From: Pseudopedobacter sp038243635
GTDB taxonomy: Bacteria > Bacteroidota > Bacteroidia > Sphingobacteriales > Sphingobacteriaceae
Assembly: GCA_038243635.1 (NCBI GenBank)
Contig: JBBSQW010000013.1
Span: 1 to 64,000 of the forward strand
Reading direction: 5' to 3'
Length of the DNA: 64,000 bases
A model generated the notes under the pieces. That model searched no databases. It saw nothing but the letters and a program-made list of their open reading frames with translations, and was not told the origin of the DNA. The position numbers and the translations under genes were made by a program. Numbering within the stretch: the stretch's first letter is position 1; each line of letters starts with the position of its first letter. Positions 8,684 through 16,909 of the stretch are shown in pieces.

Positions 8684-9472
8684 ATGATCAGTAATTTTTT
8701 TAAAATAATTTTATTAATTTTTATCAGCATAATAACTACCATTTCTTCGGGGTTCAGTCAGCATAAAGCTGCACCCGAAGGAATGGTTAAAATTCCAGCA
8801 GGTAAGCATCAATTGTTTTTTGAAGAGGAGCAAGGTAAAACGGTGGATGTGAAATCGTTTTATCTTGATGCTACTCTGGTAACCAACGAAGATTTTTTGA
8901 AATTTGTTAAGCAAAACCCCACATGGACTAAATCGAAAGTGCCCAAGTTATATGCTGATGAAGGTTACTTAAAGCATTGGAAAGGCGATTTTGATTACGG
9001 CGACAGTCAATTTAAAAACAGTCCAGTAGTTAATGTTTCTTGGTATGCTGCAAATGCTTATGCCAAATGGAAAGGAAAGCGATTACCCAAATTAGTAGAA
9101 TGGGAATACGCTGGTGGCGCTCCGATATTAAACGAGAAGCGACCAATGGAGGAAGTTATTCTAGAATGGTACAGCAAACCTACCCCAAAAGTTTTTCCGT
9201 CCGTAGGCACTACGCTGAAAAATAAATTCAACGTATTTGATATGCATGGATTAGTTTGGGAATGGGTAGGTGATTTTAACAGTGTAGTTATGGATGGCGA
9301 CTCGAGAAGTAATTCTGCCATTAACCGCGATCTATTTTGCGCATCTGGCTCATTCGGCGCTGCCGATAAAGAAGATTATGCAGCCTTTATGCGTTTTGCG
9401 TTCCGAGGTAGTCTTAAAGCAAAATACACCGTTAGCAATTTAGGATTTCGCTGTGCGAAGAACGTTTTGTAG
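8684..9472 (+). CDS. nirV: NirV-like SUMF1/formylglycine-generating-enzyme-fold protein
   Basis: 262 residues with an N-terminal signal peptide ending near 'SSGFSQ', so probably periplasmic. The SUMF1 fold is recognisable from 'MVKIPAGKHQLFFEE', 'VVNVSWYAANAYAKWKGKRLPK', 'VEWEYAGG', 'VWEWVGDF' and 'SNLGFRCA'. NirV proteins are commonly encoded next to nirK, and this gene follows nirK by 3 bases, so the two are almost certainly cotranscribed. The paired active-site cysteines of true formylglycine-generating enzymes are not evident in 'LFCASGSFGAADKEDY', so a structural or maturation role is more likely. That role is not established. Confidence 0.85.
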   Translation: MISNFFKIILLIFISIITTISSGFSQHKAAPEGMVKIPAGKHQLFFEEEQGKTVDVKSFYLDATLVTNEDFLKFVKQNPTWTKSKVPKLYADEGYLKHWKGDFDYGDSQFKNSPVVNVSWYAANAYAKWKGKRLPKLVEWEYAGGAPILNEKRPMEEVILEWYSKPTPKVFPSVGTTLKNKFNVFDMHGLVWEWVGDFNSVVMDGDSRSNSAINRDLFCASGSFGAADKEDYAAFMRFAFRGSLKAKYTVSNLGFRCAKNVL

Positions 9473-9610
9473 AAGAGAGTCAATATTAAAAGAGCAAAGA
9501 ACAAGGATTTAAAGAGAGAAGATTCGAGAGCCAAGAATAAAGAGCCAAGATTAAAGAATAAAGAGAAAGATTTTGGTAATTAAAGTGCTTTTACAAGGAA
9601 GAAAATTTAT
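9473..9610. repeat. Purine-rich word repeat
   Basis: Degenerate copies of AAAGAGCAAAGAA and AGAGCCAAGA/ATAAAGA follow the nirV-like stop codon. A related stretch occurs at 49380-49420, which suggests a dispersed low-complexity family. No gene is visible. Confidence 0.55.
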
Positions 9611-9666
9611 CTTACTACTTACTACTTACTACTTACTACTTACTACTTACTACTTACTACTTACTA
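9611..9666. repeat. Eight perfect CTTACTA heptamers
   Basis: CTTACTA is repeated eight times without error (9611-9666), with one more copy a few bases later at about 9671. The array ends about 30 bases before the SCO-family ATG at 9698, so copy-number changes would alter the leader or promoter spacing of that gene. Confidence 0.95.
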
Positions 9667-9697
9667 CTCAAACTTACTACTAAACTAATCGCCAAAA

Positions 9698-10285
9698 ATG
9701 AAACATTTCAACATCATACCAGTCATTCTTATCAGTATAGCTTTATCCAGCTGTAACTCTGGAGGAGAAAAAAAGCACACAGCTGACGAGGTTATAGTTA
9801 CAGACAGCGAGTCACTTTACCAGATGGAGGGAAAATGGACTACGCAAAACGGCACTACTTTTCATTTGAGCGAGTTGGAAGGGAAAATCCCGGTTGTGGC
9901 GATGGTTTTTACCAGCTGTACCTACGCTTGTCCAAAAATTATAGAAGATATACAGAGCGTTAAACGTCAGGTTCCGGCTGATAAAAAAGATAAAATGGTT
10001 TATGTATTAATTAGTTTTGATACAGAACGTGATACACCGGAACGCTTAAAGGAATATGCGGCAAGCCAGCAATTAGATGATCAATGGATTTTACTTCATG
10101 GAGAGGAAGACGAGGTACGTGAAATGTCTATGTTACTGAATGTTAAGTACAAAAAGCAACCTAACGGCGACTTTGCCCATTCCAATCAAGTCACACTTTT
10201 AAATACAAAAGGAACGATCGCTGCACAAGTAGAAGGTTTAGGCAAAGACCAAAAGCCAATCGTCGATAAGATAAAAGCTTTGTAA
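9698..10285 (+). CDS. SCO1/SenC-family copper chaperone lipoprotein
   Basis: 195 residues. Lipobox 'ALSSC' (Cys19) predicts lipidation. The thioredoxin-like fold carries the copper-binding pair C74 and C78 in 'FTSCTYACPK' and the third ligand H161 in 'DFAHSNQ'. 'ISFDTERDTPERLKEYA' is also typical. SCO proteins deliver copper or reduce thiols during CuA assembly. Lying 225 bases after the nirK-nirV pair, this one may serve copper loading of NirK, an inference from position. The leader contains the heptamer array. A second SCO gene is present at 17737-18390. Confidence 0.9.
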   Translation: MKHFNIIPVILISIALSSCNSGGEKKHTADEVIVTDSESLYQMEGKWTTQNGTTFHLSELEGKIPVVAMVFTSCTYACPKIIEDIQSVKRQVPADKKDKMVYVLISFDTERDTPERLKEYAASQQLDDQWILLHGEEDEVREMSMLLNVKYKKQPNGDFAHSNQVTLLNTKGTIAAQVEGLGKDQKPIVDKIKAL

Positions 10286-10577
10286 TCTTTTTGGTTGATT
10301 ACCTCTTTTACTCGGTTTTAAAAAGGTTTATGATATGGTATTCTGTCTCTAACATCAAGCGTAGCGTTTCTGCCGGTTAAATAATGGATGAGTTCTCAAA
10401 GCCCTCAAATAAGGCTTCCGGGATATAGTCGATAATTTTGATACTCATTCCTGTTTTATGACCCGTTTAACAGTAAAACACGATTACGTAAGCGACACCG
10501 TCATTTTGAAAGCCCCCGATGGCAGTCCGGGCAAACATCCCACAAATAGGCGGTAGATTTTAACGGAAGATAGCTTT
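10286..10577. other. Gap with no recognisable gene
   Basis: About 290 bases. Only very short minus-strand reading frames are seen. One starts MSIKIIDYIPEALFEG near 10450 and stops after 23 codons. It could be debris of a lost gene, but no family is recognised. Confidence 0.4.
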
Positions 10578-11006
10578 TTATTCTGTGATTTTTATCTTGC
10601 TATTTAACTCCAATATCTTTTTGATGAAGGATTCATTTGTTTTCGGGCTGATGTAAATCTCGTTGTACTTGTCGTATTTTACAATTAATCCCTTTCTAGC
10701 TGTTGCAGGCTTAAGACCTACCCAAATTGTTTTCCCTTTAATAATTTCTCGTATTCTACTGATTTCTATTTTTCCATTAATCGGGCCGCTTCGATAGATT
10801 AATTGATCCTTAGATAACTCGTAATTGGTCCCAAAATATAACCACAGCAAAAGTGCTACAGCAGCCAAAACAATAAGCATCGACCAATATTCATGTCTTG
10901 CATTCGTTGTGGTGGCGACATCAAAACTGACAGTACCAATCAGAAGAATACTTAAGCCAATTATGATGGAGCTGATTAGGATGTCTTTTCTGCTTTTGAA
11001 TTTCAT
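10578..11006 (-). CDS. Two-helix membrane protein with PH-like (bPH_4/YyaB-type) domain
   Basis: 142 residues. Two hydrophobic segments at about 8-32 and 42-62 are followed by a small beta domain: 'YELSKDQLIYRSGPINGKIEISRIREI', landmarks at about residues 67-93, then 'YNEIYISPKTNESFIKKI'. This is the layout of YyaB-like bacterial PH proteins. The gene at 30346-30771 has the same architecture and similar motifs, so the two are probable paralogues. Role unknown; a membrane-sensing function is only a guess. Its upstream flank holds a decayed toxin gene. Confidence 0.7.
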   Translation of the reverse strand: MKFKSRKDILISSIIIGLSILLIGTVSFDVATTTNARHEYWSMLIVLAAVALLLWLYFGTNYELSKDQLIYRSGPINGKIEISRIREIIKGKTIWVGLKPATARKGLIVKYDKYNEIYISPKTNESFIKKILELNSKIKITE

Positions 11007-11061
11007 TTTGTGATTAAGGATTTGAATGGTTAGCCATACGCAAATTATTTTTACTTAACTG

Positions 11062-11331
11062 CTAATGGGTAACAGTTTTCAAAAGCAATTTTTTTTCAAG
11101 ATAAAAGGCATAGATCGTGATTTTTTTATCCCAAAAAACAAAACTTCTGTAATGTGTCTTGTTGTATAACGTTTTAAACTCCCAGACCTCGTCTTTCAAC
11201 TTTTTAAATAACTCGTTATCAGTCTTAATTTTTGTCTTGTAGCTATTGAAAATTATGCTATAATACTTTTAATATCCAGTCCGATCAAGACATTCCTTGC
11301 ATCAGCCAAAAATATAACCTCAAATTTTCAT
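11062..11331 (-). pseudogene. Decayed RelE/HigB-family toxin gene
   Basis: The minus strand from ATG 11331 reads MKI and then TGA. Dropping one T from ATTTGAG restores MKIEVIFLADARNVLIGLD. A second shift near 11260 leads to 'YKTKIKTDNELFKKLKDEVW', followed by 'EFKTLYNKTHYRSFVFWDKK'. These are hallmark pieces of the Gp49/HigB-like RelE toxins of Bacteroidota (NELFKKL, EFRTLYxKxxYRLFxFWD). The C-terminal part after FWDKK is divergent and ends at a TAG at 11064-11062. No antitoxin gene remains on either side. The rest of the 11007-11517 gap shows no gene. Confidence 0.75.
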
Positions 11332-11517
11332 CTATTTACCGCAAATGTTTCCATAAAGATACAGGATAATAAATATTTTTTAACCACAATATCATTGAGA
11401 TTATTTGTCTCAAATCAATTTCGAGAAAACCCCAACACCATTGTTACTTTCTAACCTCCTCGCAAACCGCGACATTATCCTTACCTTTAAATCCTCATCA
11501 CAAGACTAAATCATCTC

Positions 11518-13551
11518 ATGAAGAAAATATTACTATTAGGCTTCCTGTTTATCAGCGCAAGCACATTTGCACAAAAAAGTTTAACGCCAGAAATGCTTTG
11601 GGAACTAGGCCGAGTAAGTGGCGAGAAGATCACGCCCGACAATAAGTCTGTGATTTTTGGTGTCTCTAATTACGATTTAACAACCAATAAGTCAGAAAGA
11701 AACCTTTACAAAATTCCGCTTATTGGTGGAAAAGCTACGCAAATAACCAAAGCCATAGGTTCAGAAAGCGTGGTAGGCATCAATAAAACCAACGGTAAAA
11801 TCGCCTATACTTACCAAGGTCAATATTGGGAAATGAATAGCGACGGTACTGGCGCTAAGCAAATAACTAATTATGAAGGTGGTTTGGAGAATGCTCTTAT
11901 ATCGCCAAATGGAAAGCATATTTTATTTACCAAAGAAATATTGATGGTAAAAAATGTGGCAAGTGATAAATATTCGGATTTACCGAAATCAAACGCTTAC
12001 ATCTACACAGATTTAGATGCTCGCCATTGGGATAGTTGGGAGGACGGGAAATTTTCTCACGTTTTTGTTGCAGACTATAGTAATGGTAAAATCAGCAACG
12101 AGCTCGATATCATGAAAGACGAGCCATATGATGCGCCGCAAAAGCCTTTCGGAGGTTTAGAAGATGTGATTTGGTCACCTGATAGTAAGTCTGTTTTGTA
12201 CATTTCTAAAAAGAAATATGGAAAAGAATATGCCCAAAGTACCAATACAGATATTTATCGTTACGAGCTAGCTAACAAGCATACTTTTAACCTCACTGAT
12301 GGGATGCTGGGTTATGATACACAACCAGCTTTTAATAAAGACGGTTCAAAACTGGCTTGGACAAGTATGGCAGAAGATGGTTACGAGTCGGATAAAAATG
12401 ACATAATGGTTTTTGATTATCAAACCAACGAATGCCATAATTTAACTAAAGACTGGGACGAAACCGTAGACAGTTATGTTTGGAGTGAGGACAATACCAA
12501 AATTTATTTTTTAGCAGCATCTAGAGGAACAAAACAGCTTTTTGAAATTTATTTAAATAAAGATTTAAATAAAAAAACCGTGAAAAATGTTCGCATGGTT
12601 ACTAAAGGTCGCTGGGATATTAACGGAATCGTAGGGCAGGCGGGCAATACGATGGTTATTTCTCGCACCGATATGAACCATTCGGCAGAATTGTTTAAGG
12701 TTGATTTAAAGTCTGGAAATTTGACAGCACTAACAAACGTTAATAAGCCATTTTACGATGGTTTGGCGATGAGTGAGATTGAAGAAAGAATTGTTAAAAC
12801 AAGCGACGGAAAAGATATGTTGGCTTGGGTGATTTATCCTCCGGGATTTGACCCAACTAAAAAATATCCAACCTTATTGTATTGCCAAGGCGGGCCACAA
12901 TCTGCACTTTCTCAGTTTTATTCTGTACGTTGGAATTTTCAGTTGATGGCTGCACAAGGTTATATTGTAATTGCGCCAAATAGGAGAGGAATGCCAGGTT
13001 ACGGCGTGGAGTGGAATAAAGCAATTAGCGGAGATTGGGGTGGGCAGCCAGTGAGAGATTACCTTTCTGCTATTGACGATATTGCAAAGGAGCCATACGT
13101 AGACAAGGATCGTTTAGGTTGTGTTGGGGCAAGCTACGGTGGCTATTCGGTATTTATGCTTGCCGGAATGCATCAGAATAGGTTTAAAACTTTCATTGCT
13201 CATGATGGCTTATTTGATTTAAGAAGCTGGTACGGCACAACCGAAGAATTGTTTTTTGCAAATAAAGACATCGGTGGATCCTACTGGAATAAGGATGCGC
13301 CAAAATCTTATAAAAATTTTGATCCTGCAAATTTCGTAGAAAACTGGAACACACCAATTATGATTATTCAAGGTGGTAAAGATTATCGTGTGCCGATAGA
13401 ACAAGGTTTAGAAGCTTTTCAAGCCGCACAACTCAAAGGAATAAAAAGTAAATTGCTGTACTTACCAGAAGAAAATCATTGGGTACTTTCTGGCCAGAAC
13501 GGTATTGTTTGGCAGAGGGAGTTTTTCAGCTGGTTAAAAGAAACGCTGTAG
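11518..13551 (+). CDS. S9-family prolyl oligopeptidase (secreted)
   Basis: 677 residues with a signal peptide cleaved after about 'SASTFAQ', so periplasmic. The N-terminal two-thirds is a WD40-like beta-propeller (repeats such as 'LISPNGKHILFTKE', 'VIWSPDSKSVLYIS', 'YVWSEDNTKIYFLA'). The C-terminal alpha/beta-hydrolase domain holds S539 in 'GASYGGY', D622 in 'GGKDYRVP' and H654 in 'EENHWV', a full catalytic triad. It resembles dipeptidyl/acylaminoacyl peptidases of the S9C group and probably degrades imported or periplasmic peptides. Monocistronic. Confidence 0.92.
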   Translation: MKKILLLGFLFISASTFAQKSLTPEMLWELGRVSGEKITPDNKSVIFGVSNYDLTTNKSERNLYKIPLIGGKATQITKAIGSESVVGINKTNGKIAYTYQGQYWEMNSDGTGAKQITNYEGGLENALISPNGKHILFTKEILMVKNVASDKYSDLPKSNAYIYTDLDARHWDSWEDGKFSHVFVADYSNGKISNELDIMKDEPYDAPQKPFGGLEDVIWSPDSKSVLYISKKKYGKEYAQSTNTDIYRYELANKHTFNLTDGMLGYDTQPAFNKDGSKLAWTSMAEDGYESDKNDIMVFDYQTNECHNLTKDWDETVDSYVWSEDNTKIYFLAASRGTKQLFEIYLNKDLNKKTVKNVRMVTKGRWDINGIVGQAGNTMVISRTDMNHSAELFKVDLKSGNLTALTNVNKPFYDGLAMSEIEERIVKTSDGKDMLAWVIYPPGFDPTKKYPTLLYCQGGPQSALSQFYSVRWNFQLMAAQGYIVIAPNRRGMPGYGVEWNKAISGDWGGQPVRDYLSAIDDIAKEPYVDKDRLGCVGASYGGYSVFMLAGMHQNRFKTFIAHDGLFDLRSWYGTTEELFFANKDIGGSYWNKDAPKSYKNFDPANFVENWNTPIMIIQGGKDYRVPIEQGLEAFQAAQLKGIKSKLLYLPEENHWVLSGQNGIVWQREFFSWLKETL

Positions 13552-13830
13552 GTGATCAAATCCGTCCTCTCGACCTTAAGAGAGATCCCGAAATTCCTTT
13601 GCACACCTCGGTGTGGCAGAGGAACTTCAGCCTGACTTCGACTATTAGTACTGTGATTTGGGCGTTCGGGCGGGCTTTCCGTTGCAATCTTTTTGCTCTG
13701 AAAAGAGCAAAAAGTATTTACACTTCTCCGAAGGAGTCACTTGGACAATCCCTAACGCAAAAACCTTTAAAAAAAACCTCTTACAACAAGATTGAAAGCA
13801 TTAAATACATTAATTGAGTTATTTATTTTT
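13552..13830. repeat. Dispersed intergenic repeat element
   Basis: This block follows the S9 stop codon. It combines several palindromic words: CCTCTCGAC...GAGAGATC, GCACACCTCGGTGTGGC and TTTTTGCTC-TGAA-GAGCAAAAA, with a GGGCGTTCGGGCGGGC core. It is GC-richer than its surroundings. I recall blocks of this kind between genes in many Pedobacter-like genomes. A long plus-strand frame crosses it but shows no family features. The last 130 bases before 13960 hold only a terminator. Confidence 0.6.
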
Positions 13831-13892
13831 TGTTTCTTGCAATTCTCTAACCATTGAGAATTCAGATATTTCAATATTTTTTATTGATATTT

Positions 13893-13923
13893 AAAGGCTG
13901 AAACATAAACTTCAGCCTTTTTC
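13893..13923 (+). terminator. Rho-independent terminator
   Basis: AAAGGCTGAA (13893-13902) pairs with TTCAGCCTTT (13911-13920), followed by T residues. It lies between the repeat element and the UMF1 transporter gene and would insulate that gene from upstream transcription. Confidence 0.7.
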
Positions 13924-13959
13924 ATTTATTAAAAACATCCTCGATTCCAAAAGCAATAA

Positions 13960-15288
13960 ATGACCACAAAAAACGATAAAAAAACCATCAAAGCTTGGGC
14001 AATGTTTGATTGGGCAAACTCTTCTTATAACTTGGTAATTACCGCCACTATATTTCCTGCATATTATACAGCTATTACCACTACGCAAGTTAACGGAGTG
14101 ATTAACGATAAAGTGACGTTTTTTGGAGTTGGTTTTGTGAACACGGCACTTTCAAATTATGCCTTAGCGTTAGCTTATTTAATAATTGCCATCATCACGC
14201 CATTTCTAACTTCAACCGCAGATTATCGTGGAAATAAGCGTTTATTTATGAAGATTTTTACTTGGATTGGTGCAGTTGCTTGTTGCGGATTATACTTTTT
14301 TAAAACGGAAACCTTGGAGCTCGGGATCATTTTATTCGCCATCGCAGCTATCGGTTATTGCGGTGGAATAGTTTTTAACAATTCCTATTTACCAGATATA
14401 GCAACGCCAGATCAGCAAGATAAAGTAAGTGCTAAAGGTTTTGCTTATGGTTACGTGGGTAGCGTAATCTTACAAATCATCTGTTTTGTTTTTGTTTTAA
14501 AACCAGATTTATTTGGAATTACTGACGCATCTTTCCCTGCCAGACTATCATTTTTATTAGTGGGGATTTGGTGGATTGGATTTGCGTACATCCCGTTTAC
14601 GGTATTACCGAAAAGCAGCCCTAATTACAATAAAGTATTAAAAACAAAAGTTGCTAGCGGGTATGACGAATTAAGAAAAGTTTGGAGACAACTAGGAGAG
14701 ATACCGGTTTTGAAAACCTTTTTATTAGCGTATTTTTTTTACGCGATGGGCGTACAAACCATTATGCTGGTAGCAGCCAACTTCGGTGAAAAAATTTTAC
14801 GCTTAGGGACTTTGAAATTAATAGCAACAATTTTAATTATTCAACTGGTTGCAATTCTTGGAGCCTATTTAATGTCGAGACTGTCGCAGATCTTTGGAAA
14901 CATCAAGGTGTTGATGTTTGTCGTTTTAATTTGGATTCTAACCTGTGTTGTTGCTTACTTCATTCAAAACGAATATCAATTTTACGGCTTAGCGGCTGTT
15001 GTAGGGTTAATTATGGGTGGAATTCAATCACTTTCTCGCTCTACCTTCTCCAAATATCTACCAGAAAACACACCCGATACGGCTTCATTTTTTAGTTTTT
15101 ACGATGTGACCGAAAAATTGGCAGTTGTTGCAGGCTTATTCACTTTCGGCTTTGTGGAAGAACTTACTGGTAATATGCGAAATAGCGCTCTAACGTTAGC
15201 TCTCTTCTTTATATTAGGTTTTATAGTTCTGTTTATCGTAATGAAGAAAGAGAATAGAATTCAGTTAGCAGGGCATTCGCATCATTAA
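13960..15288 (+). CDS. UMF1-family MFS transporter
   Basis: 442 residues with about 12 hydrophobic segments. The N-terminus 'IKAWAMFDWANSSYNLVI' is the signature of the UMF1 (Atg22-like) branch of the major facilitator superfamily. Other landmarks are 'GYCGGIVFNNSYLPDIA', 'SAKGFAYGYVGSVILQ' and 'IQSLSRSTFSKYLPEN'. In yeast the family exports amino acids from the vacuole; the bacterial substrate is not known. The ATG at 13960 fits the family start. It converges with the regulator gene at 15397 across a strong bidirectional terminator. Confidence 0.9.
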   Translation: MTTKNDKKTIKAWAMFDWANSSYNLVITATIFPAYYTAITTTQVNGVINDKVTFFGVGFVNTALSNYALALAYLIIAIITPFLTSTADYRGNKRLFMKIFTWIGAVACCGLYFFKTETLELGIILFAIAAIGYCGGIVFNNSYLPDIATPDQQDKVSAKGFAYGYVGSVILQIICFVFVLKPDLFGITDASFPARLSFLLVGIWWIGFAYIPFTVLPKSSPNYNKVLKTKVASGYDELRKVWRQLGEIPVLKTFLLAYFFYAMGVQTIMLVAANFGEKILRLGTLKLIATILIIQLVAILGAYLMSRLSQIFGNIKVLMFVVLIWILTCVVAYFIQNEYQFYGLAAVVGLIMGGIQSLSRSTFSKYLPENTPDTASFFSFYDVTEKLAVVAGLFTFGFVEELTGNMRNSALTLALFFILGFIVLFIVMKKENRIQLAGHSHH

Positions 15289-15340
15289 ATATTCGAGGTA
15301 ATCAAGCATTCAGACGCGTGACTCAAACGCTCAAAAAAAA

Positions 15341-15371
15341 GCCCTGTTTTTTGCGTAATCAAAAACAGGGC
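15341..15371. terminator. Bidirectional terminator between convergent genes
   Basis: GCCCTGTTTTT (15341-15351) is the exact complement of AAAAACAGGGC (15361-15371). A/T tracts on both sides allow it to serve the UMF1 gene and the regulator gene. Confidence 0.85.
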
Positions 15372-15396
15372 ATTTCTAATATATAAGTAGAAAATT

Positions 15397-16800
15397 TTAT
15401 TCAGCTCTCTTTAAACCAAACTTGTCGATTTTACTGTATAAATGACTTCTTTGTATCTCAATATCTTCTGCAGTTTTTGAAACATTCCAATTGTTTTTCT
15501 CCAATTTAAACTTAATAAATTCCATTTCTGCATGGTCTTTAAAATCTTGGAAATTAGAGAAAGCTTCGTAATCGAATCCTTTGGAAGAGGCTGAGCTTTT
15601 AGCTTCAAAAGTATTTTCTGGGTGGTAAATACTACCGCTTGGGTTAGCAAAAGCTCTTACATTATCTTCGGTAATAGTCTTCTCACTCAAGATAATTAAA
15701 CGTTCAATTACGTTTCTCAACTCGCGAATATTTCCTGTCCAAGGCAAAGACTTTAAAGCGTCCATCGCTCCAGGACTTATTTTTTTAACGGGCATATTAT
15801 ACTCGTTACAAATCTCCTCACAAAAGCTTTGTGATAATAACGGAATGTCAGAAGTTCTTTCTGCCAATGGTGCTACATGGATGTGAATTACGTTTAAGCG
15901 GTGGTACAAATCCATTCTAAAATTACCAGATTCAATTTCTTTTAACAAATCTTTATTGGTCGCAGCAATCACCCTAACATTTACTTCAATCTCTTTTTCG
16001 CCACCTACACGGGTAATTTTATTTTCTTGCAAAGCCCTCAAAACTTTTGCTTGTGCCGATGGACTCATATCGCCAATCTCATCCAAAAAAATCGTTCCTC
16101 CGTTAGCTTGTTCAAATTTTCCGATACGTTGTTTAATGGCTGACGTAAATGAACCTTTTTCGTGTCCAAATAATTCAGATTCGATTAATTCAGACGGAAT
16201 TGCGGCGCAATTCACCTCAATTAAAGGCGCACCTGCTCTGCTTGACTTTTCATGTAACCAACGGGCAACCAGTTCTTTACCACTTCCGTTCGCACCAGTT
16301 ACCAATACTCTAGCATCAGTAGGGGCAACTCTTTCTATTGTTTCTTTAACTTTTGCAATTGCAGGTGATTCACCTAATATTTCTCTTGTTTTTGATTTAG
16401 CAACCTTTTGTTTAAGCACTTTGGCTTCCGTAACTAAACTTCCTCTATCAAGTGCGTTTCTTACCGTAATTAATAATCTATTTAAATCTGGCGGTTTAGA
16501 TATAAAATCGAAAGCTCCTTTTTTAGAAGCTTCGACAGCTGTTTCTACCGTTCCGTGACCAGATATCATTATGAAGGGAAGGTCAGGATGGGAAATTTGA
16601 GCACTCGTAAGTACTTCCATTCCATCCATACGATTCATTTTTATATCACATAAAACTAAATCGTAACCTATATTTTTAATCATTTCTAAGCCATCAGCAC
16701 CATTATCTATATCGTCAACCTTATAGTCTTCATACTCTAAAATTTCTCTTAGGGTATTTCTAATTGCTCTTTCGTCGTCAATGATTAAAACTTTAGCCAT
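15397..16800 (-). CDS. NtrC-type response regulator (REC-AAA+-Fis HTH)
   Basis: 467 residues from ATG 16800 (MAKVLIIDDERAIRNT); an upstream ATG at 16842 would add 14 non-conserved residues. The receiver domain has phospho-acceptor D52 ('LCDIKM'). The AAA+ domain has Walker A 'GANGSGKE' (169-176) and Walker B 'IFLDEIGD'. A C-terminal Fis-type helix-turn-helix reads 'WNVSKTAEDIEIQRSHLYSK'. The sigma-54-contact loop is GSFTSA (about 216-221) instead of GAFTGA. No cognate kinase adjoins it. Targets unknown. Confidence 0.9.
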   Translation of the reverse strand: MAKVLIIDDERAIRNTLREILEYEDYKVDDIDNGADGLEMIKNIGYDLVLCDIKMNRMDGMEVLTSAQISHPDLPFIMISGHGTVETAVEASKKGAFDFISKPPDLNRLLITVRNALDRGSLVTEAKVLKQKVAKSKTREILGESPAIAKVKETIERVAPTDARVLVTGANGSGKELVARWLHEKSSRAGAPLIEVNCAAIPSELIESELFGHEKGSFTSAIKQRIGKFEQANGGTIFLDEIGDMSPSAQAKVLRALQENKITRVGGEKEIEVNVRVIAATNKDLLKEIESGNFRMDLYHRLNVIHIHVAPLAERTSDIPLLSQSFCEEICNEYNMPVKKISPGAMDALKSLPWTGNIRELRNVIERLIILSEKTITEDNVRAFANPSGSIYHPENTFEAKSSASSKGFDYEAFSNFQDFKDHAEMEFIKFKLEKNNWNVSKTAEDIEIQRSHLYSKIDKFGLKRAE

Positions 16801-16865
16801 ATTAAATTTTTGTTTATCAAAAGTGTATATAATTTGGGACAATCATTCGGTTTATACCAAACAAA

Positions 16866-16892
16866 GAAGTCCTGCAAATTGTTGCAGGACTT
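16866..16892 (-). terminator. Terminator hairpin downstream of RNase P RNA
   Basis: GAAGTCCTGCAA and TTGCAGGACTTC form a 12-bp perfect stem with a short loop. It lies just past the 3' end of rnpB on the minus strand and before the regulator gene. Confidence 0.75.
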
Positions 16893-16909
16893 CAAAATGC
16901 TAGTAATAA

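Noticed and set aside
13479..13817. A plus-strand open frame of 112 codons overlapping the S9 peptidase end
   Set aside because: It runs through the end of a well-supported gene in another frame and then through palindromic repeat DNA. Its content is hairpin-derived and matches no family.
15956..16558. A 200-codon plus-strand open frame
   Set aside because: Fully antisense to the AAA+ domain of the regulator gene, whose motifs are intact; the antisense frame has no domain features.
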